Made by a program: the position numbers and the translations under genes | Assembly (NCBI RefSeq): GCF_000421265.1 | Contig: NZ_ATWN01000003.1 | Coordinates: forward strand, 124,001-188,000 | Direction of reading: 5' to 3' | Length of the DNA: 64,000 nt | Source of the DNA: Thalassospira lucentensis MCCC 1A00383 = DSM 14000 | GTDB taxonomy: Bacteria > Pseudomonadota > Alphaproteobacteria > Rhodospirillales > Thalassospiraceae | The notes under the pieces: generated by a model | The model's input: only the letters and a program-made list of their open reading frames with translations | Databases searched by the model: none | What the model was told of the DNA's origin: nothing | In this document: piece after piece, positions 48,148 through 56,889 of the stretch | How positions within the stretch are numbered: the first letter of the stretch is position 1 | Layout of the letters: the number at the start of each line of letters is the position of its first letter

Positions 48148-49461
48148 GTGAAGAATAATAAAGCAACTTTCAGCAAATATCTGGTTTCGGGCGTCGCAGC
48201 CCTTGCCCTGACTGCCGGTATGGCAACGGGTGCATCTGCGGCCGAAAACGGCAAATTCCGCGTTGGTATCGTGACATTCCTGTCAGGTGCCGCAGCGGGC
48301 CCGTTTGGTGTTCCGTCTGCCAATGCTGCCAAGGTTCTTGTTGAAGCACTCAACAAAGGCGAACTACCGGCCCCTTACGACAAAATGGGCATCAATGGCG
48401 TCGAAATCGAAGCCGTGATCATTGACGAAGCCGGTGGTGCCACCAAGCAGGTTGAAGAATACCGTAACCTTGTACAGCGTCAGAAAGTCGATGCGGTTAT
48501 CGGGTATGTTTCATCCGGTGATTGCCTTGCCATCGCCCCGGTTGCCGAGGAGCTTAAAACCTTCACCATCGCATATGACTGCGGGACCCCGCGCCTGTTT
48601 GCTGACAATGCAGATGCCCAGTACATGTTCCGTACCGGCCTTGACGCATCGGTCGATAACATCGGTGCCGTCCGCTATCTGGCCGCGACCCGTCCGGATG
48701 TCACCCGTCTTTCGGGCATCCAGCAGAACTATTCCTGGGGTCAGGACAGCTGGGCAGACTTTACCGCAGCGGCTGCGAAACTTCTTCCTGAGTCAGAAAT
48801 CGTCGAAGAACAGTTTCCGAAAATCTATCAGGGCCAGTACGGCGCAGAAATTTCTGCCCTGTCGGTTAAACGCCCGGAAATCGTTCACTCCTCCTTCTGG
48901 GGTGGTGACATGGAAGCACTTGTCTTGCAGGCAAATGCCCGTGGCCTTCTTGAAGATGCGACCGGCCTTCTGACCTGTGGTGAAGCAAGCTTTGCCACCT
49001 ATAAGGATCAGGCACCCAATGGCATGATCATTGGCGCACGTGGCCCGTTTGGTGCCTTTGCACCGGACAACGCGCTGAACACCTGGTTCAAGGGTGCATA
49101 CACCGCAGCCTATGACCTTGACCCGGTCTATCCGGCAACCAAAATGGCGCAGGCGATCCTTGGCCTGAAGTTTGCTGCAGAAAATGCAGGCGTTGCCGAC
49201 AAAGAAATCCCGACCGCTGAACAGCTTGCATCCGGCATCAAGGGCGCAACCTTTGAGTCAGTTTCGGGGACCGTCGAAATGGCGCGTGCCAATGGTCATC
49301 AGGCCATGCAGGGCATCACCTACGGCGAATACCATTACGAAGACGACAAGGCATCCATCGTGAATAAAGTCTCGTTCTCTGGCGAGTGTGTCACACCGCC
49401 AGAAGGCGTTTCTGCTGCGGAGTGGATTGCCGAGGGTTTCCCGGGCGCTCAGTGTAACTAA
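48148..49461 (+). CDS. Branched-chain-type ABC transporter binding protein, second copy
   Basis: 437 residues, GTG start with GGGAGG upstream. Signal peptide ending ATGASA/A. KFRVGIVTFLSGAAAGPFGVPSANAAKV, EVIDEAGGATKQVEEYRNL-like region, VIGYVSSGDCLAIAPVAEE and QQNYSWGQDSWADF place it in the Liv receptor superfamily, but it is only distantly similar to the preceding receptor. A strong hairpin follows the stop. Which of the two feeds the permease is unclear; they may have different ligands. Confidence 0.9.
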   Translation: MKNNKATFSKYLVSGVAALALTAGMATGASAAENGKFRVGIVTFLSGAAAGPFGVPSANAAKVLVEALNKGELPAPYDKMGINGVEIEAVIIDEAGGATKQVEEYRNLVQRQKVDAVIGYVSSGDCLAIAPVAEELKTFTIAYDCGTPRLFADNADAQYMFRTGLDASVDNIGAVRYLAATRPDVTRLSGIQQNYSWGQDSWADFTAAAAKLLPESEIVEEQFPKIYQGQYGAEISALSVKRPEIVHSSFWGGDMEALVLQANARGLLEDATGLLTCGEASFATYKDQAPNGMIIGARGPFGAFAPDNALNTWFKGAYTAAYDLDPVYPATKMAQAILGLKFAAENAGVADKEIPTAEQLASGIKGATFESVSGTVEMARANGHQAMQGITYGEYHYEDDKASIVNKVSFSGECVTPPEGVSAAEWIAEGFPGAQCN

Positions 49462-49480
49462 GCGCATTCTCCCTGTGACT

Positions 49481-49508
49481 GCGGACATCCCCATTGCGGG
49501 ATGTCCGC
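49481..49508 (+). promoter_or_regulatory. Hairpin between second binding protein and permease (attenuator-like)
   Basis: 11-bp perfect stem GCGGACATCCC with loop CATTGC, followed by CCCCTTTTCC. It lies 19 bases after the receptor stop and ends 28 bases before the permease ATG. Probably a partial terminator that keeps receptor output above permease output. Confidence 0.75.
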
Positions 49509-49536
49509 CCCTTTTCCTGCACATTGGATATTTGTG

Positions 49537-50436
49537 ATGACAAGTCTTCTTGCCGTCCTGATTGATGGTTCGATCTATGCATCGTGGCTGTTTCTTGTTG
49601 CCGCTGGCCTGACCGTTATTTATGGCGTGATGCGCATTCTGAATATGGCTCATGGCAGTTTTTATGCCATTGGCGCCTATTCTGCGGCGTCACTGGTTGG
49701 CTGGTATTTCAACAACGGCATTGGCCCGGCATGGATCAGCTATCTGTTGCTGGTTGGTGCCGCACTGGTTGCCGGCCTGATTGTTGGTGTGATTGTCGAA
49801 CGTGGATTGCTGCGCCTGATGTATGGCCGCGACGAAATCCTGATGGTGATCATTACCTATGCGCTTTTGCTTATCCTTGAAGACACAATGAAAATCGTCT
49901 GGGGGGTTAGCCCGTATTTTGCCTATCAACCCTATACAGAACTTGGGCGAACGGCGTTCGGATTGCTTAAGGTGTCAAATTACGATCTGGCACTTGTCGG
50001 TGTGTCGGCCGTTCTTGGCCTTGGCCTTTGGGCGTGGCTGGAACGCACCAATCAGGGCAAGGTCCTGCGTGCAGTGATCCATGACCGCGAAATCGCGGTT
50101 GCTATGGGTGTCAATGTTCGCCTGATGTTTACCATCACCTTTGTTCTGGGCACCACGCTTGGCGCACTTGCCGGTGCGTTGACGGCACCTGCCATTTCGG
50201 TTGTGCCGGGCATCGGAATCGAAGTCATCGTGCTGGCCTTTGCCGTGGTCGTCATCGGCGGCCTTGGCAGCATTGGCGGTGCAGCGGTTGGTGCGCTTTT
50301 GGTTGGGCTGAGCCGTGCCGCGGCCGTGCATTACGCGCCGGAGTTCGAACTTTTCGTCATTTACGGCGTGATGTCGCTGGTTTTGGCGTTCCGCCCCGAA
50401 GGCCTGTTTGGTCGCACCATGGCGAGGAAAATCTGA
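49537..50436 (+). CDS. Branched-chain-type ABC transporter permease (LivH-like)
   Basis: 299 residues from the ATG at 49537; the in-frame ATG at 49501 lies inside the hairpin and is rejected. About eight or nine helices; VIYGVMRILNMAHGSFYAIGAY and the C-terminal VVIGGLGSIGGAAVGALLVGL loop are typical of LivH. Pairs with the LivM-like permease, whose ATG begins directly after this stop. Confidence 0.9.
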   Translation: MTSLLAVLIDGSIYASWLFLVAAGLTVIYGVMRILNMAHGSFYAIGAYSAASLVGWYFNNGIGPAWISYLLLVGAALVAGLIVGVIVERGLLRLMYGRDEILMVIITYALLLILEDTMKIVWGVSPYFAYQPYTELGRTAFGLLKVSNYDLALVGVSAVLGLGLWAWLERTNQGKVLRAVIHDREIAVAMGVNVRLMFTITFVLGTTLGALAGALTAPAISVVPGIGIEVIVLAFAVVVIGGLGSIGGAAVGALLVGLSRAAAVHYAPEFELFVIYGVMSLVLAFRPEGLFGRTMARKI

Positions 50437-50437
50437 C

Positions 50438-51385
50438 ATGCGATTTGATAAAACTGAAATCTCGCTTGCGCTGGTCGCAATCGCCTGTGTCCTGTTTGGT
50501 TTTGTATCCCCGGGCTGGCTGATCTTTCTTTTGACCATTGCCCTTGCCAAGGCACTTGTTGTGCAGGGTGTCGTCATGCAGATGCGGTCAGGCCTCGTAT
50601 CATTTGGGCAGGGTCTTTTTTACTGCATCGGTGGCTATACCGTCGGCATGGGCGGGCAGTTCTTTGGCATTCATGATGCGATTGCCGCCCTTGCGCTGGG
50701 CATGGCAGTTGCCATTGTTGTCGCCATGATCCTTGGTCTGCTTTTGACGCGTTACCGCGATATTTTCTTTGCGATGCTGTCACTGGCGTTTTCCATGATC
50801 CTGTTTGGCATTCTGGTCAAAAGTCAGGGCCTTGGCAGTACGGATGGCTTTAACGTTCATAACTGGACCGTGTTTGGCTGGGCACCGGAAACCGGTGCCG
50901 ATAGCCAGCAAACCGTCTTTACCATGACCGTTCTTGCCGGTTTGCTGATCGCCGTTCTGATCCACCGTTATACCAAGGCGGGGATCGGTGTGATCTGCGA
51001 GGCCGTCCGCGAAAACGAAGTCCGGGTGGAATATCTTGGCCTGTCACCGCGTTGGCTTTTGTATGGCAACTATGTTGCAGCCGCCTCTGTGTCCGCACTT
51101 GGTGGTGGTTTAACCGCCCTTGCCACCGGTCACGTTGATCCGGAAATGGCCTATTGGACCACGTCGGGCGAGTTCATTTTCATTGCCCTTCTGGGCGGGC
51201 TTGGCCATGTCGCGGCACCGTTTATTGCCGCCATCGTTTTCTCGGTCGTTCGGACATACTCAATCGAATTTGTCCCCAACACCTGGCAGATGATCCTTGG
51301 TTTCACCCTGCTTGGCGTCATCGTGTTCCTGCCCAAAGGTCTTTGGAGCCTGGTCTCACGTGAAAAGTCAGGAGAACGCACATGA
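50438..51385 (+). CDS. Branched-chain-type ABC transporter permease (LivM-like)
   Basis: 315 residues from the ATG at 50438, with GAGGA upstream inside the previous gene. About nine helices; SGLVSFGQGLFYCIGGYTVGMGG, the cytoplasmic coupling loop AVRENEVRVEYLGLSPR and IFIALLGGLGHVAAPF match the LivM family. Overlaps the first ATPase gene by four bases. Confidence 0.9.
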   Translation: MRFDKTEISLALVAIACVLFGFVSPGWLIFLLTIALAKALVVQGVVMQMRSGLVSFGQGLFYCIGGYTVGMGGQFFGIHDAIAALALGMAVAIVVAMILGLLLTRYRDIFFAMLSLAFSMILFGILVKSQGLGSTDGFNVHNWTVFGWAPETGADSQQTVFTMTVLAGLLIAVLIHRYTKAGIGVICEAVRENEVRVEYLGLSPRWLLYGNYVAAASVSALGGGLTALATGHVDPEMAYWTTSGEFIFIALLGGLGHVAAPFIAAIVFSVVRTYSIEFVPNTWQMILGFTLLGVIVFLPKGLWSLVSREKSGERT

Positions 51386-52158
51386 CCACCATTCTTGAAA
51401 CCCGTTCCCTGAACAAAGAGTTCGGAGCCGTGATCGCGGCCAAGGATTTGAACGTGCAGGTCGCCAAGGGCGAAGTTGTCGGTGTTATCGGATCGAACGG
51501 GGCGGGTAAAACCACGTTCATCAATATGGTTACCGGTTACCTGAAACCAACACGTGGCGAAATCCTGTTCAATGGTAAATCGATCCTTGGACATTCACCG
51601 CGTGCCATTACCCGTGCGGGCATGGCCCGATCATTTCAGGTAGCACAACTGTTTCCTGATATGTCGGTGATTGACAATCTGATTGTCGCACTTGCCGCAG
51701 CAGAAAGCCCGCGGCCCAGTTTCCTAAGTCCGCTTCGAAGCGACGCCCGCATCGCGCGGGCCGAGGAAATTCTCGCAGAATTCGGCATTGAGAATTACCA
51801 AAATTCAAAGGTCACTGCCGTTCCGCAAGGGGCACGGAAACTGGTTGATATCGCCATGGCGCTAATTGGTAATCCGCAGATGTTGCTGCTTGATGAGCCG
51901 ACCAGTGGCGTCAGCATGGATGAAAAAACCGGCCTTATGGATACGGTGATGAATGCGGTGCGCCAACATGGTGTAACGGTCTTGTTTGTTGAACACGATA
52001 TGGACGTTGTCGAACGATATGTCTCACGTGTGTTGGCGTTTTATAGCGGCGAAATTATTGCCGACGGCAAACCCGCAGCAGTCCTTGCCGATAACCGGGT
52101 CCGCGACCTTGTGACCGGCCATCGTCCAACTCATAAAAAAGGGAATGGCGCATCATGA
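51382..52158 (+). CDS. Branched-chain-type ABC transporter ATPase (LivG-like)
   Basis: 258 residues. Walker A GSNGAGKTT, Q-loop region FQVAQLFPDMSVIDNL, a signature degenerate to VPQGARKLVDIA instead of LSYGxQR, Walker B LLLDEPTSGVS, switch His in FVEHDMDVV. The changed signature (PQGARK) is seen in some LivG relatives; function is probably kept. Overlaps the next ATPase gene by four bases. Confidence 0.9.
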   Translation: MTTILETRSLNKEFGAVIAAKDLNVQVAKGEVVGVIGSNGAGKTTFINMVTGYLKPTRGEILFNGKSILGHSPRAITRAGMARSFQVAQLFPDMSVIDNLIVALAAAESPRPSFLSPLRSDARIARAEEILAEFGIENYQNSKVTAVPQGARKLVDIAMALIGNPQMLLLDEPTSGVSMDEKTGLMDTVMNAVRQHGVTVLFVEHDMDVVERYVSRVLAFYSGEIIADGKPAAVLADNRVRDLVTGHRPTHKKGNGAS

Positions 52159-52817
52159 CCCTGGAAATCAAAAACCTGAATGTTTCCATCGGCAATATTC
52201 CGATCCTGCGCGATGTGTCGTTGTCGGTGCCATCGGGACAGATGTTTGGCCTTATTGGTCACAACGGTGCGGGTAAAACCACATTGATGCGCGCCATTAT
52301 GGGGTTGCTTGAAGTTGACGGCGGCGACGTCAGCTTTGACGGCAAGGACCTTCGCAAAATGGCGGATCACGCGCGGGCGAAGAACGGCATCAGTTACATG
52401 CCCGAAGACCGGCGTTTGATCCCGTCGCTTACGGTTGAGGAAAACATCCTGATGCCCGCATGGACAAACGGCATCACCGATGCAATGGAACGGCTTGAGT
52501 GGGTTTATGACCTGCTGCCGGAAATTGCCCAGTTCCGGCAACGCCGGGCTTTGCAATTATCTGGTGGGCAGCAAAAGCTGGTGTCGCTTGGCCGAGCGTT
52601 GATGCCGGGTCGCAAATTATTGTTGCTTGATGAGCCGTTCGAGGGTGTCGCACCTGTTTTGTCGCGGCGTCTATCGGAAGTCATCGCCAATCTGGGCCGC
52701 AGTGGCCTTTGTGTTCTGATTTCAGAATCTGATGACAGCCATTCTTCCGATCTGGTGACGGGCAGCTATCGCATTGAACGCGGCACCGTTCACCCCGCCG
52801 ACATGCAGCCCGCATAA
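52155..52817 (+). CDS. Branched-chain-type ABC transporter ATPase (LivF-like)
   Basis: 220 residues, slightly short for LivF. Walker A GHNGAGKTT, YMPEDRRLIPSLTVEENIL, signature LSGGQQKLVSLGRAL, Walker B LLLDEPFEGVAP. In place of the usual switch histidine the segment reads ISESDDSHSSDL, so His may be displaced or missing. Last transporter gene; the first alcohol dehydrogenase starts 26 bases on. Confidence 0.88.
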   Translation: MTLEIKNLNVSIGNIPILRDVSLSVPSGQMFGLIGHNGAGKTTLMRAIMGLLEVDGGDVSFDGKDLRKMADHARAKNGISYMPEDRRLIPSLTVEENILMPAWTNGITDAMERLEWVYDLLPEIAQFRQRRALQLSGGQQKLVSLGRALMPGRKLLLLDEPFEGVAPVLSRRLSEVIANLGRSGLCVLISESDDSHSSDLVTGSYRIERGTVHPADMQPA

Positions 52818-52843
52818 GCGCCCCAAACAAGACGAGGTTTTCC

Positions 52844-53998
52844 ATGTCCGACTTTACGTTTGAAACAACGCCGCGCGTGATTTGCGAATTTGATGGTGCA
52901 CTTAAGCTTGGTGCTTTGTGCAACGAGCTTGGTGCAGAACGCGCGGTTCTGATTACTGATCCGGGCCTGCAAAAGGTCGGGCTGATTGACGCCCCGTTTG
53001 ATGCGCTTAAGCAGGCCGGAATCGAAACGCTGCTTTGGACGCGGGTTGAAGCCGATCCACCCGAAAGCACCATTCTTGAGGCGGTCAAAGGGGCGGCTGA
53101 TTTCAAGGCCGATATCATCATCGGGCTTGGCGGCGGGTCCTCGATGGATACTGCCAAATTGGTGGCCCTTTTGTGTGGTCAGGATCAAAAGCTTTCTGAC
53201 ATATACGGTATCGGTCTGGCTAAGGGTCCGCGCCTGCCGCTTATTCAGGTGCCAACCACGGCGGGAACCGGATCGGAAGTCACCCCGATTTCAATCGTCA
53301 CCACCCCGACACAGGAAAAGAAGGGGGTTGTCTCCCCGTTGCTTTATCCTGATATCGCCCTTCTTGATGCCAAACTGACGATGGGACTTCCGGCATCCAT
53401 CACCGCCATGACCGGCATTGATGCCATGGTACATGCCATTGAGGCCTATACCACCAAGCATAAGAAAAATGCGCTGTCTGATGGCCTGGCCATTCGTGGT
53501 TTGCAACTGATGACCAGCACGATTGACGACGCGGTTTCAAAAAATCCAAGCCGGGCCGCGCGCGAAGCCATGCTGCAAGGATCGATGATGGCTGGAATGG
53601 CATTTGCCAATGCGCCTGTGGCGGCGGTTCATGCGCTTGCCTATCCGCTGGGCGGGCATTTTCATGTGCCGCATGGACATAGCAATGCCTTGGTCCTGAT
53701 CGAGGTCCTGAAGTTCAACCGTGACGCTGCATGCCGCCAGTATGGCGAACTTGCCCGTGCGGTTTTGCCGGGTGAACGGTTTGCCGATGATAATGCGGCC
53801 TGTGATCGGTTCATTGCGTTCATGACCGACATGGTCAACCGCATGCCATTTGCCAAAACGCTGCGCGAAGTTGGCGTCAGCGAAAGTGATCTGGATATGT
53901 TGGCCACCGATGCGATGAAGGTCGAACGCCTTTTGATCAACAATCCGCGCGAGATGACATTTGACGCGGCGCGCGCAATTTACGCCCGCGTGCTTTAA
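52844..53998 (+). CDS. Iron-type alcohol dehydrogenase, first copy
   Basis: 384 residues. NAD-binding GLGGGSSMDTAKLVALL, substrate loop QVPTTAGTGSEVTPIS and metal ligands in the helix region MTGIDAMVHAIEAYT, HALAYPLGGHFHVPHGHSNAL (in parts: Asp and three His). The DhaT/EutG/4-hydroxybutyrate dehydrogenase superfamily oxidises primary alcohols with NAD. The paralogue at 55509 shares the same layout, and a GabD-like aldehyde dehydrogenase lies between them. Confidence 0.92.
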   Translation: MSDFTFETTPRVICEFDGALKLGALCNELGAERAVLITDPGLQKVGLIDAPFDALKQAGIETLLWTRVEADPPESTILEAVKGAADFKADIIIGLGGGSSMDTAKLVALLCGQDQKLSDIYGIGLAKGPRLPLIQVPTTAGTGSEVTPISIVTTPTQEKKGVVSPLLYPDIALLDAKLTMGLPASITAMTGIDAMVHAIEAYTTKHKKNALSDGLAIRGLQLMTSTIDDAVSKNPSRAAREAMLQGSMMAGMAFANAPVAAVHALAYPLGGHFHVPHGHSNALVLIEVLKFNRDAACRQYGELARAVLPGERFADDNAACDRFIAFMTDMVNRMPFAKTLREVGVSESDLDMLATDAMKVERLLINNPREMTFDAARAIYARVL

Positions 53999-54013
53999 GG
54001 ACGGAGCTCCACA

Positions 54014-55486
54014 ATGCTTATGTTAAATGATCCCGGCCTTTGGCAGACCAAGGGCCACATCAATGGCGCATGGATTGATGCGACCAGCGGCAACACCTTT
54101 GCCGTTCTTGATCCTGCCACTGGTGAGCACCTTGCAAATGTGCCCGATATGGGGACGTCTGAAACCCGTCAGGCGATTGAGTCTGCCAATGATGCCCTTC
54201 CGGCATGGCGTGCACGTACCGCCAAGGACCGCGCGGCTGTTTTGCGCAAATGGTTTGACCTGTGCATGGCTGCCAAGGATGACCTTGCGCTTTTGATGAC
54301 CCGCGAACAGGGCAAACCGCTTGCCGAGGCAGCGGGCGAAGTTGCCTATGGTGCCTCCTTCATTGAATGGTTTGCCGAAGAAGGCAAACGCATCTATGGC
54401 GATGTCATTCCATCGCACGGGGCTGACAAGCGCATCATCACCATCAAACAGCCAATTGGTGTTGTTGCCGCCATCACGCCGTGGAACTTCCCGATGGCGA
54501 TGATCACACGCAAATGTGCCCCGGCACTGGCCGCGGGCTGCACGGTTGTGATCAAACCGGCGGAAGACACCCCGCTTACGGCATTGACATTGGCCGAACT
54601 GGCGAAACGTGCCGGGTTCCCCGAAGGGGTGATCAATGTCGTTACCGCATCCCATGGGGCGGAGATCGGCAATGAACTCACATCCAATCCAATCGTACGT
54701 AAATTGTCGTTCACCGGCTCCACACAGGTCGGTAAACTTCTGATGCGCCAATGTTCCGATACGGTGAAAAAAGTCAGCCTGGAACTGGGCGGCAATGCAC
54801 CGTTCATCGTGTTTGACGATGCCGATCTTGACGAGGCCGTTGCCGGTGCAATTGCGTCAAAATACCGCAATGCCGGACAAACCTGTGTCTGTGCCAACCG
54901 CATTCTGTTGCAAGAGGGTGTCTATGACGCCTTTGCCGAAAAACTTGCCACAGCGGTTGCAAAGCTACGTGTTGGTAATGGCATGGAAGATGGCATTACC
55001 CAAGGTCCGCTGATCAATACCAAGGCCATCGAGAAGGTCGAAACACTGGTCGCCGATGCGATTTCCAAGGGGGCGACAGCCATTCTTGGTGGTGCCCGCC
55101 ATCAGCCTAACAGCAACTTTTTCACCCCGACCATCTTGACCGGGGTGACCGATGACATGCGGATATTTTCGGAGGAAATCTTTGGCCCGGTCGCGCCGCT
55201 GTTTAAGTTCAAGACCGAAGAAGAAGCCATTCGCATGGCAAACGACACGCCGTTTGGGTTGGCAGCCTATTTCTATGCCCGTGACATTGGGCGCATCTGG
55301 CGGGTTGGCGAAGCGTTGGAATACGGCATTGTCGGCATCAATGAAGGGATCATTTCAACAGAATCCGCCCCGTTTGGCGGCGTCAAAGAATCCGGGATCG
55401 GCCGAGAAGGCTCGAAATACGGCGTCGATGACTTTGTTGAAATCAAATACATGTGCCTCGGCGGACTTGCCGGAAAAGCCAACTGA
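54014..55486 (+). CDS. NAD(P)-dependent aldehyde dehydrogenase, succinate-semialdehyde type
   Basis: 490 residues, the usual GabD length. Cofactor site TPWNFPMAMITRKCAPALAAG (in parts) and KPAEDTPLTAL, catalytic Glu in ELGGNAPFIVFDDADLD, and catalytic Cys in NAGQTCVCANR. GabD-like features (ERYGDVIPSH-like, GPLINTKAIEKV, FGGVKESGIGREG) favour a semialdehyde of four or five carbons. Lies between two iron-type alcohol dehydrogenases, which would supply the aldehyde. Confidence 0.92.
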   Translation: MLMLNDPGLWQTKGHINGAWIDATSGNTFAVLDPATGEHLANVPDMGTSETRQAIESANDALPAWRARTAKDRAAVLRKWFDLCMAAKDDLALLMTREQGKPLAEAAGEVAYGASFIEWFAEEGKRIYGDVIPSHGADKRIITIKQPIGVVAAITPWNFPMAMITRKCAPALAAGCTVVIKPAEDTPLTALTLAELAKRAGFPEGVINVVTASHGAEIGNELTSNPIVRKLSFTGSTQVGKLLMRQCSDTVKKVSLELGGNAPFIVFDDADLDEAVAGAIASKYRNAGQTCVCANRILLQEGVYDAFAEKLATAVAKLRVGNGMEDGITQGPLINTKAIEKVETLVADAISKGATAILGGARHQPNSNFFTPTILTGVTDDMRIFSEEIFGPVAPLFKFKTEEEAIRMANDTPFGLAAYFYARDIGRIWRVGEALEYGIVGINEGIISTESAPFGGVKESGIGREGSKYGVDDFVEIKYMCLGGLAGKAN

Positions 55487-55508
55487 TCTGCGATCAAGGA
55501 GCCCCACC

Positions 55509-56663
55509 ATGAGTTTCATGTTTCGAAGTGTCCCGCGCATCGTTTGCGAGGCCGGTGGCATTGCCAAAGCCGGCCTGCTGATGAAGGAACTTGGTGCCAC
55601 CCGTGTCACCATCATTTGCGATCCGGGCATTATCGCCCTTGGTTTTGCCGATCAGGCGCTACAGTCGCTGGAATCGGTTGGCATCGCCGTGCAGGTCTTT
55701 TCCGACGTTGCCGCCGATCCACCCCAACATATCGTCCAACAGGCAATTGACGGGGCAAAGGACTGGAAAGCGGACGGCGTTATTGGTCTTGGCGGCGGAA
55801 GCTCGCTTGACAGTGCAAAGCTGGTGGCACTTTTGGCCAATAGCGACCAAACCATCGAAGAGATTTACGGCATCGACAAAGCGACGGGTGATCGCCTGCC
55901 ACTGATCCAGATCCCGACCACGGCGGGAACTGGATCAGAAGTGACATGGGTGTCGGTAATTACCGATCCAGATCACCTAAAACAGGTTGTTTATACCCCG
56001 CAATTGATGCCCGACATCGCATTGCTTGATGCCGAACTAACCTATGGTTTGCCGCAAAAGGTCACAGCGGCCACCGGGCTTGATGCGATGGTGCACGCGA
56101 TTGAAGGTTATACCAGCCGGACGCGCAAAAACCCGATTGCCGATGGCATGGCCGTCACCGCCCTGTCGCTACTGGGCAAGAACCTGATGAAAGTGATTGA
56201 AAACCCAGGTGATCAGGATGCGCGGTCTGCCATGCTGCAAGGGTCTCTGATTGCCGGGATGGCCTTTGCCAATGCATCGGTGGCCGCCATTCATGGGTTG
56301 GCTTATCCGCTTGGCGGGCGGTTCCACATCCCGCATGGCCATGCCAATGCGTTGGTGATGGCGCAGGTTCTGCGGTTTAACCTGCCAGCAGCGGGCAAGC
56401 TTTATGCGGAACTCGCCCCTTGCCTGATTGAGGATGCCGATTTTGCATCCGACGACGAGGCCGCCGAGGCGTTTGTCCGCCGGATTGAAGAAATGGTGCC
56501 CGCAAGCGGTCTTGAAACCCGGCTGCGTGATCTTGGTGTTACCGAAGATTCCCTTCCCGAAATGGCAGAAGAAGTCTTCACCAAGATATACCGCCTGATC
56601 GAAAGCAACCCACGCGACATGACCACCAAAGATATCGAGGCGATCTACCGCGAGGTTTACTAA
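55509..56663 (+). CDS. Iron-type alcohol dehydrogenase, second copy
   Basis: 384 residues from the ATG at 55509, with AAGGAG nine bases upstream. Same family and motifs as the copy at 52844: GLGGGSSLDSAKLVALL, QIPTTAGTGSEVTWVS, TGLDAMVHAIEGYT and a His-rich metal segment GGRFHIPHGHANALV. The two are homologous over the whole length but differ enough to have separate substrates or to act on two alcohol groups of a diol. Last gene of the sigma-54 unit, followed by a terminator. Confidence 0.92.
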   Translation: MSFMFRSVPRIVCEAGGIAKAGLLMKELGATRVTIICDPGIIALGFADQALQSLESVGIAVQVFSDVAADPPQHIVQQAIDGAKDWKADGVIGLGGGSSLDSAKLVALLANSDQTIEEIYGIDKATGDRLPLIQIPTTAGTGSEVTWVSVITDPDHLKQVVYTPQLMPDIALLDAELTYGLPQKVTAATGLDAMVHAIEGYTSRTRKNPIADGMAVTALSLLGKNLMKVIENPGDQDARSAMLQGSLIAGMAFANASVAAIHGLAYPLGGRFHIPHGHANALVMAQVLRFNLPAAGKLYAELAPCLIEDADFASDDEAAEAFVRRIEEMVPASGLETRLRDLGVTEDSLPEMAEEVFTKIYRLIESNPRDMTTKDIEAIYREVY

Positions 56664-56691
56664 CAACCTAAGCGGCGATGTGCAGAACGAA

Positions 56692-56725
56692 TAAAACCGG
56701 TGTCCTATGGGGATGCCGGTTTTTG
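56692..56725 (+). terminator. Intrinsic terminator after the dehydrogenase operon
   Basis: AAAACCGG pairs with CCGGTTTT around a loop of about 13 bases, then continues TTG. It begins about 30 bases after the last stop. Confidence 0.75.
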
Positions 56726-56800
56726 TTTGCTCACCAAAGCCATACGGTTACAGCTTCGCTGCGCATTAAACTGTTCAGGGCAAACAGCCCAGAAACGATA

Positions 56801-56826
56801 AAACCCAACCTTTTCAGGCTGGGTTT
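56801..56826 (-). terminator. Terminator of the tRNA-Leu remnant
   Basis: AAACCCA with ACC/GGC inner pairs (one mismatch) and TGGGTTT, loop TTTTCA; on the minus strand it is followed by TTATCGTTTC. It lies ten bases beyond the tRNA 3' CCA and would have ended the original tRNA transcript. Confidence 0.65.
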
Positions 56827-56835
56827 GAAAAGCGA

Positions 56836-56889
56836 TGGTGCCCCCGGGGAGAATCGAACTCCCACTCACTAAGTGAAACAGATTTTGAG
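56836..56889 (-). tRNA. tRNA-Leu(CAA), 3' half only (att-like remnant)
   Basis: Read on the minus strand: anticodon loop CTCAAAA, 3' anticodon stem TCTGT, a long variable arm with stem TCAC-TTA-GTGA, T arm GGGAG-TTCGATT-CTCCC, acceptor strand CGGGGGC, discriminator A and encoded CCA. The long variable arm and CAA anticodon fit tRNA-Leu. The 5' half is absent: upstream sequence on the minus strand is AT-rich and gives no D arm or matching 5' acceptor. Site-specific integrases recombine in tRNA 3' ends and leave exactly such a copy. By orientation the element should extend to the right, with the intact tRNA beyond this window. Confidence 0.8.

Noticed and set aside
49501-49536. Upstream ATG for the LivH-like permease
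   Set aside because: It sits inside the hairpin stem and adds residues not typical of the family; the ATG at 49537 is preferred.
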